28,818 nucleotides of DNA. It comes from Chara braunii (lineage: Eukaryota; Streptophyta; Charophyceae; Charales; Characeae). The notes beneath the pieces were generated by a model. The model did no database searches. It was not told the DNA's origin and saw nothing but the letters and a program-made list of their open reading frames with translations. The stretch spans positions 453,158-481,975 of the forward strand of contig BFEA01000487.1 of assembly GCA_003427395.1 (NCBI GenBank), written 5' to 3'. A program made the position numbers and the translations under genes. Of the stretch, positions 7,188 through 16,571 are shown piece after piece; positions within the stretch are counted from its first letter, which is position 1, and every line of letters starts with the position of its first letter.

Positions 7188-9179
7188 CCCCTTTTCAGAT
7201 GGCAATCGTGCAGACATAAACTCAATCGGTTTGTAACCATTGTCGTCGTTCTGTTGAAGAACTGCGCCAATCCCATACTGACTTGCATCAGTTGTGACAA
7301 TAAAGGGAAGAGATGGGTCAACAATTTTCAGAACAGGGTAGTGAGTCAGAGCGTACTGTACCTTTTTGAATGAGTACTCACAATCCTTGTCCCACAACCA
7401 GATCGTTCCTTTCTTTAACAATCTTCTCATTGGTGCAGCGATCAATGAGAAGTTCCTGACAAACTTCCTATAGTAGCTTGCCAAGCAAAGAAAAGATCGT
7501 AACTCAGTTACAGACTTAGGTTGTGGCCAATCTCTAATTGCTGATATTTTCTTTTCTTCAGGCCTGAGGCCATCTTGGTTCACTATATGTCCTAAGTATA
7601 AAACTTCAGACTTAGCGAACTCAAACTTCTTCGGGTTGATTTTGAAGTTGCCTTCTCGCAACTTACTCAAAACAAGACGAAGATGCTTCTCGTGTTCTTC
7701 TAGTGTTTTACTATACACGAGAATGTCATCCAGATAGACGATGATGAACTGATCCAACCATTGACGAAATAACTCGTTCATTGACCGTTGAAATGTAGCA
7801 GGAGCATTAGTCAATCCGAAGGGCATTACCATAAACTCGTAATGGTCATACCTGGTTTGGAAAGCAGTCTTGTGTTGATCTGCGGGCTCCACCTCGATCT
7901 GATGGTACCCAGACTTCAAGTCAATTTTACTGAAGTACTTGCATCCCTGTAGTTGGTCAAGTAAATCGTCGATGCGAGGGAGTGGTTCGACATTCTTGAC
8001 AGTGACGACATTCAACCCTCGATAGTCAATACATAGACGTAATTCACCTTCCTTTTTGGGCACAAACAAGACAGGTGCTCCATAAGGAGATGAACTAGGG
8101 CGAATCCATCCCTTGTCAGTAAGGTTCTGCAGTTGCTTCTTTAACTCCTCAAGTTCCCTAGAAGACATTCGATAGATAGGGCCCTTAGGAATTTTACTAC
8201 CCGGAATAATCTCAATAGTGTGCTTTATAGTACGTTCAGTAATTCCGGTGGGTTCTTTCTGCAGATCCTTATATTCAGAGAGAAAACTTTCAATTGTCGG
8301 AGGACAGGAAGAAGAAGACTCACCGACTTTCTTTACCAGCACCATCATAACTTCCTGTTCCAACTTTTTCTTAGAAACCATTGAGCGAAAGGCTGGATAA
8401 CTCATACAGCAAAAGGATAGACTTGAGTCAGAGCCAGACTTATGATATAGTTTAATTGGTTTCAGTTCTAATTGCGCATCTTTGAGTTGCACAATCTTGT
8501 TTTTGAAATCAATGTCCAGGTTGGCTTCTTCGTGCCAGTCCATACCCATAATGATATCAAAAGGTAAATTATTTTCTATGAGGAAGGATAATTCATGCAC
8601 AATCTTCTTTCCTTCCCTCGCTCGAAACTGACACTTAATACGATCAACACACTGAAAGACAGTGATCGTACTCTTGTCTGCTAACATTAACGTTATAGGT
8701 CGAGACAAGTCTTTTACCTTCATGCCGAGATGCAACTTACGGATTGCCTTCTTGGAGATGTAGGATCTCGTTGATCCTGGGTCTAACATCGCACAAACTC
8801 GTGTTCGTGCGATCTCAACATCTGCAAACAACAACTCGCCCTTAGTCTTCGCCTTTCGAGCCCATGAGCCACGTAATGCTAGCAATTCGTTATCTAGCTC
8901 ATCAAGGGAGTCATCCAGAGAGACAGAACATAAGACAATGTCAGGGCGATCTGGATGATGGGCTAAGGAAGAATCATCCTCTGCCAATTGAGAAGAAGGG
9001 TAGGAAGGGGTCGTAGGCGCCTTACCTGTCTGTTCGTTCTTACCCTTAATCTTAGTAGGAGCAGATGCTACTCCTACTGGCTGTTCGCTTTTGGGTTTCG
9101 GATCTGAGGGCAGTAGGCGATCACATGTCCCGCTGTGCCGCACTTGAGACATTGCGCATTGTCCATCCGCTCCTGCCAA
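7149..9179 (-). CDS. Pol N-terminal part: protease, reverse transcriptase, start of RNase H
   Basis: 676 codons. The protease active site is LDPGS (D133), followed by the flap-like region and IMGMDW (210-215). RT spans about 320-560 with [11 protein letters not shown] (417-427), the [11 protein letters not shown] region (454-464) and the catalytic YLDD at 482-485. RNase H begins at [10 protein letters not shown] with D631. The frame ends prematurely just after SEKG (661-664), where the CCCCTTTT run at 7188-7195 has lost a base relative to the frame that continues as the integrase ORF. The listed ATG lies inside gag, so translation most likely enters this frame by -1 frameshifting rather than by initiation. 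Confidence 0.92.
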   Translation of the reverse strand: MAGADGQCAMSQVRHSGTCDRLLPSDPKPKSEQPVGVASAPTKIKGKNEQTGKAPTTPSYPSSQLAEDDSSLAHHPDRPDIVLCSVSLDDSLDELDNELLALRGSWARKAKTKGELLFADVEIARTRVCAMLDPGSTRSYISKKAIRKLHLGMKVKDLSRPITLMLADKSTITVFQCVDRIKCQFRAREGKKIVHELSFLIENNLPFDIIMGMDWHEEANLDIDFKNKIVQLKDAQLELKPIKLYHKSGSDSSLSFCCMSYPAFRSMVSKKKLEQEVMMVLVKKVGESSSSCPPTIESFLSEYKDLQKEPTGITERTIKHTIEIIPGSKIPKGPIYRMSSRELEELKKQLQNLTDKGWIRPSSSPYGAPVLFVPKKEGELRLCIDYRGLNVVTVKNVEPLPRIDDLLDQLQGCKYFSKIDLKSGYHQIEVEPADQHKTAFQTRYDHYEFMVMPFGLTNAPATFQRSMNELFRQWLDQFIIVYLDDILVYSKTLEEHEKHLRLVLSKLREGNFKINPKKFEFAKSEVLYLGHIVNQDGLRPEEKKISAIRDWPQPKSVTELRSFLCLASYYRKFVRNFSLIAAPMRRLLKKGTIWLWDKDCEYSFKKVQYALTHYPVLKIVDPSLPFIVTTDASQYGIGAVLQQNDDNGYKPIEFMSARLPSEKGLLILPMKGNCMR
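7188..7195 (-). other. Frameshift in RNase H of element 1
   Basis: The run AAAAGGGG (minus strand) joins two frames that each read as RNase H. The upstream frame ends in SEKG, and the downstream frame resumes with a TYEREL-type segment carrying the catalytic glutamate. A one-base deletion in the homopolymer, or a sequencing error there, explains the break. Confidence 0.8.
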
Positions 9180-10405
9180 GTCTTTCTAGTCATACCCATC
9201 TCGACCCATGGCTTCCCATCAGCAATCCCAGGGTGCCATGGGAACGCTCTTTGTTTCTTCCCTCCTGTCCTGGGTGGTCCTCCCTTATTGGCCACAACAA
9301 CAGTGACTTCCCCTTTCCCGGAGTCACTGTTGTTATCATTCTCCTCGTTCGGCCACTTTTCCACTGTGTCGTCATCAAAGACGCCAAGGGTGTGGTCTTG
9401 GCGCTTCTGTCGCCAGAGAACTCGTTTCCCATTATACTGTCTTCCTCCTCCTCCTCCAGACTTGACTACCGCTGCATAGGAATTCTTGACTTGAGAAGTC
9501 ATCTGTTCCCTTTGCAAAGCGAGGTCACGAAATTGCCTGTAGTTGTACTTACTGGATTTCGCTTCGGTGACTAAATGTCCTCGGATGGGCTCAGGCAACG
9601 CGCGGGAATAAATGTACAACACTTGGCTGTCCTGCAGGTTCAATCCAGGAACCTGCAACAATCGGTCAACTTCTCGGGAAAAAGCCTCAACTGACGTCCA
9701 ATGTTTTTGACCAATTGACGTCAACTGGTCAAAGGCCTTGTCGGTCGTCGTCTTGTCGAGGAAACGGTCCCTGGTTTTCGCCAAGAACTGTTTCAGTGTC
9801 AGAGTCTTTGCCCACTCACTGATATCTTTGAAACCCGCCGCATTGGCCTCGGCCAACACCCATTGCTTGGCCTCACCACCCATGCAAGAAGTGGTGAACG
9901 CGACTTGGGACTCCGGCTCGACGGGTGCGGTACTCACGTAGGTCTGGATTTCTGCAATCCACAACAAGAGACTTTCTTCTTTCTTGTTGCAAAACGTAAA
10001 CGGCAACTTCATCTTCACTTTTTTTTTATTCTTCGGTTTTTCTGGTTCACTTGTCTTTGCTGGAGTTTCTTTAGGAGTAGGCTTAGAAGAATGAGAAGAG
10101 TGAGGAGTAGATGGTTGACTTGATCCATTTCCATTGGATCCATCTCCATTGGATCCATTTCCATTAGTCGTTGTCTTTATCACGGGACCAACAGACTTCA
10201 TTGCGTCCCCCATCAACTTCTTTACTTCTTTCTTCTCCTTCTTCTCTTCTTGTTCTTCTTCTCCCTGAATCTGATTCTTACCTTTCACAATATTAGCAAT
10301 TGTTCTCAATCCAACAGTGATTTCATCCAACTGATTTTGCTGTCTATCAATCTTCTCCTCAAGAAAGGTAAGATATGTCACAATATGAGCCAACGTTTGT
10401 GACAT
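9074..10405 (-). CDS. Gag polyprotein of element 1
   Basis: 443 codons. The N-terminus has a short heptad-like stretch ([15 protein letters not shown], 15-29), then a charged and Ser/Thr/Asn-rich linker. The capsid-like region lies at about 130-300 (retrotransposon Gag family, with QWVLAEA and the region around LLQVPGL). The C-terminus has a zinc knuckle, C419-X2-C422-X4-H427-X4-C432, that would bind the element RNA. Gag forms the virus-like particle. Pol overlaps its last 35 codons in the -1 frame. An extra ORF lies 38 nt upstream. No internal stop or frameshift is seen. Confidence 0.92.
   Translation of the reverse strand: MSQTLAHIVTYLTFLEEKIDRQQNQLDEITVGLRTIANIVKGKNQIQGEEEQEEKKEKKEVKKLMGDAMKSVGPVIKTTTNGNGSNGDGSNGNGSSQPSTPHSSHSSKPTPKETPAKTSEPEKPKNKKKVKMKLPFTFCNKKEESLLLWIAEIQTYVSTAPVEPESQVAFTTSCMGGEAKQWVLAEANAAGFKDISEWAKTLTLKQFLAKTRDRFLDKTTTDKAFDQLTSIGQKHWTSVEAFSREVDRLLQVPGLNLQDSQVLYIYSRALPEPIRGHLVTEAKSSKYNYRQFRDLALQREQMTSQVKNSYAAVVKSGGGGGRQYNGKRVLWRQKRQDHTLGVFDDDTVEKWPNEENDNNSDSGKGEVTVVVANKGGPPRTGGKKQRAFPWHPGIADGKPWVEMGMTRKTWQERMDNAQCLKCGTAGHVIAYCPQIRNPKANSQ
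9089..9095 (-). promoter_or_regulatory. Candidate -1 frameshift heptamer at the gag-pol overlap
   Basis: The minus strand reads CCCAAAA, split in the gag frame as C CCA AAA. This is exactly the X XXY YYZ register for a -1 slip. The pol frame then continues as CCC AAA AGC. The heptamer is 12 nt before the gag stop (9074-9076). A downstream stimulatory structure was not worked out. Confidence 0.6.
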
Positions 10406-10443
10406 GTCAGTCTGTTCACCTACTTCTGTTCCTATGACTTGCC

Positions 10444-10956
10444 TTATCTCTTTAACTCTTTGTCCTCGTCGCTGTTCCTGTTCTCTTCTTCGACATCAGG
10501 CAAAGCATCTCTTAGCTGCTGGATATTAGAATCAATCGATTCTTCACTTCCTTCTGGTTTTACTTCCCCCTTACGAGTAGCTTCCATGATCTCTTCCAGT
10601 TGCTTCAAAGCAAGCTGGTCTAGAGCCTGTCGCNCCTGAGCAATCAGTTTGGAGGCCTCTGTACCGGCTGCCACAACCTCCACAACCGTGATAGACTTCT
10701 TTAGGCGGTCTTCAACCCCCTGAAGATCGAAATTATCACAGATGTGTTGCTCGGCATCTGGTCCAGACAGCTGTACCTCAATCAGAAACTGACTCCACAA
10801 AGCCAACAGTTCTTCTCTCTTCTTATCAGCCTGTCCCCTTGTCCTAGGTTCAGACGGTCCTTCCCCAACGGAAAGTGCAGTTGGAATAGGGAACAAGAAA
10901 GTGGTCACAAATCTCGTCAAGATAGACTGTTGCAAAGATTTCCAGAAGTAAGACAT
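10444..10956 (-). CDS. Extra ORF upstream of gag, coiled-coil-like
   Basis: 170 codons, one of them ambiguous (N at 10634). The protein is charged and helical in character in its second half (VEDRLKKSITVVEVV through DQLALKQLEEIMEA) and acidic at the end (DVEEENRNSDEDKELKR). I do not recognise a family. It ends 38 nt before the gag start and is in a different frame, so it is neither a simple N-terminal Gag extension nor in-frame readthrough. The second element has a single 604-codon gag with a coiled-coil N-terminus, so the extra ORF may be a split-off counterpart. No sequence similarity between the two supports this yet. It may be spurious, but its length and lack of repeats favour a real ORF. 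Confidence 0.55.
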   Translation of the reverse strand: MSYFWKSLQQSILTRFVTTFLFPIPTALSVGEGPSEPRTRGQADKKREELLALWSQFLIEVQLSGPDAEQHICDNFDLQGVEDRLKKSITVVEVVAAGTEASKLIAQXRQALDQLALKQLEEIMEATRKGEVKPEGSEESIDSNIQQLRDALPDVEEENRNSDEDKELKR

Positions 10957-11990
10957 TTTGAGAGAACGGAAACACGAAAATTCGTTGGCCAGATTATTTT
11001 ACCGCAAAATAAACAATGATTCACGGTCATCTGAATCAGCACACTGTTCTACCGCAAAAGATAAACAATAATTCTACGGTTACCTGGACCAACACGCTGT
11101 CTGAGTCAAAAATAATAATAATAATAATGAACAGAAGTTTTCTAATTCTATTTGCTGTTCTGTTTTCAATGTGATGACATCCTACTCTATCTCAGGTACC
11201 GCGACTCCAGGCCAGCATGATCAACAACAAACACAAGTGAGTACACAGGTACACAACACAGCCAGACAACAGGTAAGTCCGCCAACAAAAATCAATCAAT
11301 AGTTAGCGTTTTCCCCTTCTTTCTGTTTCGTCCTTCTTTGTCCTGTGTGACCAGCACCCAATCTGACGTTCGGCACCACAGCCACGTCAGTCTTCTTGCC
11401 GTGCCGCTTCAGTCATCAGAATGCTGTCCTCACTTAGGCACGGTCGTGCCTGCTACGTGTCACCCCTGGCCTGCCAACTCAGCAACTTGATGAGTATGCC
11501 AGGTCAGCAGGTCTAATCAATATCATCAATGGGGTGCACTTCAGCAATGTATGCTGAAATCGAAATACCAGCCTGCCCCGAAGTCGAAGTTCCAACCTGC
11601 CACGTGTCTCCCCTGGAGTACCAACACAGCAGCACTTCTGTCTGCCACGTCAGCACCATACTCCAGTCATCATCATCGAGGGGGTACACCTCAGGAGCAG
11701 TACCAATGCGCCACGTAAGCCAGGTAACTGAATATGACACTGCCACGTCAGCCTCCTATCTCACCGAATGGTGAGTCAGCAATGCCACATCATCAATCTG
11801 CTATCATCCACTGGCCACGTCAGCGATATATCAATGCCACGTTGATGCCATGTCAGCATATGACGTGCGCTATTATCAATGCCACGTCAATGCCACGTCA
11901 GCATCTGACGTGCACAGTCTTGTCCACGTCAGTCTTCGTTGTAGATGTCACACTTGTCGTTGTCGTGTCAGTCACATTATCGGAAGATCT
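10957..11990 (-). other. Long leader of element 1 with repeated TGACGTGG motifs
   Basis: About 1030 nt lie between the primer site and the extra ORF. The distal half (11379-11937) carries at least seven copies of CCACGTCA (TGACGTGG in element sense), for example at 11381, 11644, 11742, 11813, 11881, 11892 and 11931, plus variants such as CCACGTGT, CCACGTAA and CCACATCA. The ACGT core is the known binding core of plant bZIP factors. Whether the array is regulatory or a decayed short tandem repeat cannot be told from sequence. The other half has (AAT)n at about 11109 and nothing recognisable. Confidence 0.6.
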
Positions 11991-12002
11991 GCTCCGATAC
12001 CA
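11991..12002 (-). other. Primer-binding site of element 1 (tRNA-iMet type)
   Basis: The minus strand reads TGGTATCGGAGC, three nucleotides inside the 5' LTR. It differs at one base from TGGTATCAGAGC, the usual plant initiator-tRNA primer site. The same twelve bases serve element 2. Confidence 0.88.
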
Positions 12003-12005
12003 AAT

Positions 12006-13033
12006 TGCAATGAGCCCAGACGTGATGATACTCGTCAACATTACCAGTCCATATGATTATCGATCTGCTGATGAATGACAAACAATCGCAATGTGTGTGA
12101 TGATAGAATGAGGTGAGAATCATACACAGACGAAGGAGGAGAGAGGGGGAATAGACAAAGGAGAGAGATGAAGACAACAGCCCACTTCTGCTTCGGGTCC
12201 CTCCTCCTCCTCAACACCTCATCAATCAATAGTCTGAATACAATGTCTGAAGTTCTTCCTCAATGTGCCACGTGGCACGTCAACCTGTCTACATCAGCAA
12301 CTGGAGAGTATCGTCATCAACCAGGTACGTATCCTCAATAACCACAGTCTTGATCCCCTTCCGAAGTGACGAAGAATCAGAACAGCCTCATCAATCTCGC
12401 AGCCCGCCACGTCATCANTCATATACAGGTGGCAGCGGCCACGTCAGCAACGGCGCCTGGCAGCTGCCACGTCAGCATGCCCAGAAGACCATAGCCAGCC
12501 AGCCACTATGCCAGCCAGCAGCGCCGTGCTGTCCTCCTCCTATGCCAGCGTAAAGCCAGCGTCAAGTCAATGTCGCAATGTCGCAGCGTTGCAGCGTCGC
12601 CGCGTCAATGTCAAAGTCAATGCGTGCAGCATTGACACAAGACCGAATGCCCTTCCAGCCAGGAAGTCAACTCTTAAGTAGCGTGGATGCGGGGTCTGGA
12701 CCCTGGGTGCTGAAGTCCTGCACCGTCCAGATCTCGATGTGAATGAGGGCCCAGATTGGCCAGAAACTGTATTCCTCCCGCCCTGAATGCTGTCTGGGTA
12801 CCTGCACACAACAAGTGAATGTATCCNANCATAGGCCTGGGCGCGGTACCTTTGACTCTACAGTCGACTTTGACTGTTGAATTTCCTTTGTGCCGCGTTT
12901 GGTCACACAGCCTCCTTGACAGACTCAGGCTGGGCATGTCTCGGTCACATAGACCAGCACAGACAACAGAGTCTGTGTTTTTACCGGGGGCAAAGTTCTG
13001 AGCCCCGGTCTGCTGCTGAACAGGGTTACTGCA
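12006..13033 (-). repeat. 5' LTR of element 1
   Basis: About 1028 bp, begins TGCA and ends TGCA (plus-strand reading), near-identical to 4361-5387. In element sense it would hold the promoter; I could not place a convincing TATA box. It keeps CCACGT cores, including GGCCACGTCAGCAACGG near 12438 where the other LTR has lost the motif. ACAT follows at 13034. Confidence 0.93.
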
Positions 13034-13594
13034 ACATCCCCCTCTGACCCTAAAGCTAGGTTGTATACATTCACGATTTTCCTTGCTTAGACACAACATT
13101 CCCGATATCGTCTGACCGAAACGCATTTGCAAACTGAAACTGTGACAGTGCCCTACTTGTAGTTTTCCCTTTTTCTTCTTCTTTGCATTCGAAGGAATTT
13201 AATCCATCCCCGCCAGGCCGGTACATTCAAGGCATGACCTCCTTGCATAACAAGGGAGTTTTGTAGGAGGGGCCTCCTACTGGTGGTTTAAGACCTAGTT
13301 CCTATAACCATGTCTCCCCGCCCCCTTCCCTCCCCCCCTCTCCGCTCTCTCTCTCTCTCTCTCTCTCATAACAGTGTTTTTAAGATCCAGGGGCCTGGGC
13401 CCACTGGCCCCGTTCAAAACGGTGCAAGTTGGGTTTCCAAGCACGTGTGGCAGCTGGTGACGAGGGCCAGTGGGCATCTATCATAGGGGAGTTATTGTTT
13501 TTGTTCTTCTTTTTTTTTTCTTTTTTTTTTTTTCTTTTTTTTTAAATTTTGTAGTGGGGGGAATCTTGCGGACTTCGCTTTGTCCGTGAAGCTA
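13034..13594. other. Unassigned DNA between the elements, with small inverted repeats
   Basis: No gene seen. GTAGGAGG..CCTCCTAC at 13263-13280 is a perfect palindrome with a 2-base centre. GCCCACTGGCCC (13399-13410) and GGGCCAGTGGGC (13464-13475) form a perfect 12-bp inverted repeat around 53 bases. A (CT)n run lies at about 13347-13369 and a T-rich run at 13510-13545. Confidence 0.5.
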
Positions 13595-13750
13595 AAAAGA
13601 AACGATTACCGACGAGCCCAGCTCAGTTGGTACATCCCCGAACTGTTAAAATGCAATCCCAAGTTCGAATCCAGTTGCGATGAGATGAACAGAGTAAAAT
13701 AATTCTGAATTACCTGGGCCAGTCAGTTCAAAGCTGATATCTCAAGGCTG

Positions 13751-13782
<32 letters not shown>

Positions 13783-13795
13783 AATAAAANAAACG
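13595..13795 (+). mobile_element. tRNA-derived SINE with T-tail and split target duplication
   Basis: A tRNA-like head carries the A box CAGCTCAGTTGG (13619-13630) and the B box AGTTCGAATCC (13662-13672), the internal pol III promoter. CTGTTAA at about 13643-13649 resembles the anticodon loop of tRNA-Asn. A tRNA-unrelated body of about 75 bp follows, then T26 (13757-13782). T-tails are known in some plant SINEs. AAAAGAAACGATT precedes the head (13595-13607). After the tail comes AAAANAAACG (13786-13795), and the remaining ATT lies at 20855-20857, beyond the LTR element that inserted here. It is non-coding and depends on a partner LINE. Confidence 0.8.
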
Positions 13796-14739
13796 TGCAA
13801 TCTGATTCGCCTTCTTCTTCGTTCAGCATGCATGCAGACAGATGGCAAACCACACAGGCGCTAGGCGCCCACACAAAGCTCAAAGACATTCAAGGCGAGA
13901 ACACAGTTCGGATACAACCTCGCTTCAAATTGGCTATGGCGTCCGAGCGCGTACACACCCCACGTCCGACACTGTATCCACAACAACTGTTCACACGCAC
14001 ACCACACTGGATCTCCCTGGATATCCCACACAAATTCCCTCTGTACCACACACACACACACGCTGGAAACTAACTCTAGGCTATGGCGGCTATGGCCGTC
14101 AACTAACAATGACTACTAGCAGCGATGACTGCTCTCTCTCCCGCGTAGCCCACTTCAACTTCAGGCATCTGCAGACCACCTCGCACAAGACGCCTGGGAA
14201 GCACTTCTGCATGGCTCACACAAAGTTGAATGAATGGCTGGACGCTGCCTCTTGATTTATACTTCAGTTGGTCGCTGGTCTGCCCTTTTCCACCGGGCCC
14301 ATGGTGCACACAGTCCCACATGGTACTTGCTGACTGGACAAAGTGAGACTGGGACTGGGTACCACTGACTAAGCAAAGTTGGAATACCCACTTGCCCACT
14401 TGCCTCTGGTCTAACGTTCGAAAGGCCACTTCCGGACCTTCTGGAAGTCTGTGGACTTGGCCTTTTGGGGCTGTAGCAGCTACGACCTTGACCTTTCCGG
14501 ACTGTAGCAGCTACGACCTTGACCTTTCAGAGTTGCCACAGCTATGACCTCTACAAAGCTATGACCCCTACTCGACAGACCTACGGTTCAAGACCCGACA
14601 GCTACACAGACCTATGACAGAACAGTCAGCTACCGAGACACAGGTCACGGGTTCAAAACACACAGGGGTCGACTTGATACTGTACATGGGTGAGGTAAGG
14701 TCTAGGGATCGAGCCCTAGGATCTGCATTTGTTACTGCA
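13796..14739 (-). repeat. 3' LTR of element 2
   Basis: 944 bp, from TGCAATCTGATTCGCC to GTTACTGCA. Matches 19567-20849 closely, but has only two copies of a 31-bp repeat (14471 and 14502; CTGTAGCAGCTACGACCTTG...) where the other LTR has seven. A short CACACACA run lies near 14047. Confidence 0.9.
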
Positions 14740-14789
14740 GCGGTGAAAACCGTTTCACTCCCGCCGGCCTAAATTCGAGGTCCGCCGAG

Positions 14790-15625
14790 AATACTTCAGT
14801 ACAAGGCAGGACTTTTACCTTTCCTATCCCTCTCATAGGCACGGACTTCATCGGGAGCAGTCTCTAGAAGTTCTGTTCGTGTGAACCAGCGGTCGTCTTC
14901 CGGTTCTTGAAAAGAAAACCGGACTTTGTACTGTTTGACCCCTACCTCCTGTTCTAAATACATCTTCACCTACTGTGCGATCAATGTCGTACCTTCCATC
15001 CATGTCCGAAGGAATCGTGGACCTCCGTGATGGGAACTGTTGACTTGTGGTACAAGGCAACAACTTTGACGCATGAAAAAGTGGGTAGGTGTGGAGGTGT
15101 GCTGGAATCTCGATTGTGTAGGACGGTCCATCCTCTCCATCCTTGACTTTTAAGATTGGCCACGGTCCTCGGTATGCAGGCAGTAACTTTTGCGAGATGT
15201 TTTCCTCAGGAGCAAACTCCTTTGACTTGACCTAGACTAAGTCGCCTACTTGGAACTGTGATGGGCGACGATGCTTGTTGGCTTGTTCTATCATCTTATG
15301 CTGGGCCTTCCTGAGGTTCTCTGTTACGGCAATCTCTCTCTCGTGCCGTAGTGCAAAATCCCTAGCACCGGGCGGTAGCCTCTGAATCTGATCCAGTTCG
15401 GTCCTTCAAACGGTCTACGTGGTTTAAAGGACTTATGCAACTCGTTGGGAGTGCGACAGGTTGCTAAGTGCATGTTGTTGTTATAGGCGCTGGCTACCTT
15501 GGGAAGCATCTCATTCGAGTTAGTTTGATCAGGTCTAATATACATTCTCCGAACTTGTTGCTGGATTTATTCATCTGTTCAGTCTGTTCGTTAGTCTCTG
15601 GATGGCGGCCAGAAGACATCAACAA
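14790..15625 (-). pseudogene. Integrase 3' part and chromodomain-like remnant of element 2
   Basis: The remnant begins at the deletion junction (about 15620) with SSGRHPETN and the core glutamate in QTEQMN. It continues as the post-core region (YIRPDQTN, ASAYNNN, RTPNELHKSF) and ends with DMDGRYDIDRTV and a chromodomain-like tail. Several frame changes break it. An in-frame TAG at 15232-15234 sits where relatives have tryptophan (DLV-W-VKSKEF). The two other catalytic aspartates lie in the deleted part. No protein product is expected. Confidence 0.75.
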
Positions 15626-16180
15626 TCTAAGGGATCAATGGGTTTCTCTTCCTTAGGCTCAGTGACAGGCCTAACGTAGGCTACAAAAACCTGTTCTTCT
15701 AATTGCTCCTTTCTCACTAATCGCGTGAACGAGGGAGCACTGAGACAACAATGTGGCAGGGGATTATCTACTCCTGACACATGGAACAGGCGAGCGGTCT
15801 CAACTTCACCTGACGGACTAGAGAGCCTACACTCGTGCTCTCTCAAATGGAGTGTGGCCCCTGCTACCTCTCCCCAGTCCATTCCTAGGACCATATCAAA
15901 TGGAAGGTTGTCCTCTACGAGGAGGCTCAAGGAATGAAGAACTCTCTCTACCTTCCCATCCTTTTCTAGGCGAAAGTACGCCTGGACTCCCTCTACGGAA
16001 TCCTCGACTCGCATAGTGTGATTGTCTGCGAGGATGCTGACTATAGGGTCTTCGAAATTTTGCACCTTCAAATTCGACTTCAACTTCAACTTCTGCAGCG
16101 CTTTTCTACTGATATAGCTGCGATTGGCGCCACTCTCTATAAGGGCCCCAACTCTACCTCTAAAGACTTCTACATCTACC
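15619..16180 (-). pseudogene. Protease remnant of element 2
   Basis: A frame open from about 16180 to 15619 reads as an aspartic protease. The active-site motif is LIESGA instead of L-D-S/P-G, followed by NRSYISRKAL and, later, FDMVLGMDW. It resembles the element 1 protease along most of its length (RSYIS, NLPFD, MGMDW, CC near the end). The active-site aspartate is replaced by glutamate. The frame ends at the deletion junction. It was formerly part of pol. Confidence 0.75.
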
Positions 16181-16475
16181 AGAACTAGCTATCCTTTACC
16201 GTCCTTCTTCATCTTGGCCCAGATCGGCATCCTCTCCTTCAACTCCGCTGCCAGGCCTGTGAGGGAAGTGCCTAGAGAGACCCTAACACAAGCAGTCTCT
16301 GGACAACTATCTAGGCACTGACCAGCAACCTCTGCCATAGACACATGTGGGTTGGGAGTTTCTATGTGGTGCGCCCACTCTTCTCCACATGGTCTAGGGG
16401 TAAGGGCAGTTGCGACCCCCACCGACGGTTGCCTTTTGCTGCCTGTGCAGCGTACCGGGCCTCTCTATATTTGGG

Positions 16476-16517
16476 GCAGTATTTAATGATGTGCCCCATA
16501 TCACCGCAATAGATGCA
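16476..16517 (-). pseudogene. Zinc knuckle cut off from Gag of element 2
   Basis: C-I-Y-C-G-D-M-G-H-I-I-K-Y-C is a normal CCHC knuckle and lies in the same frame as the gag ORF upstream. Two in-frame TAG codons (16572-16574, and about 16540) separate it from Gag. The second follows a tryptophan codon. The nucleocapsid part of Gag is therefore not made in this copy. Confidence 0.75.
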
Positions 16518-16571
16518 CTGATCCTGGTCTATCCTTTTCTACCATACTGTCTGCTCTAGGCCCAGATCTTC

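Larger units (their letters stand above)
4361..13033 (-). mobile_element. Complete Ty3/gypsy LTR retrotransposon (element 1)
   Basis: The element is 8673 bp, oriented on the minus strand, with two near-identical LTRs that begin TGCA and end TGCA, and a 4-bp flanking duplication ACAT (4357-4360, 13034-13037). In element sense the order is 5' LTR, tRNA-iMet-type primer site, long leader, 170-codon extra ORF, gag, overlapping pol (protease, RT, RNase H, integrase, chromodomain-like tail) and 3' LTR. RT before integrase places it in Ty3/gypsy, and the chromodomain-like end suggests a chromovirus-type lineage. The close LTR match argues for recent insertion, yet pol is frameshifted and has altered key residues, so this copy is probably not autonomous. 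Confidence 0.95.
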
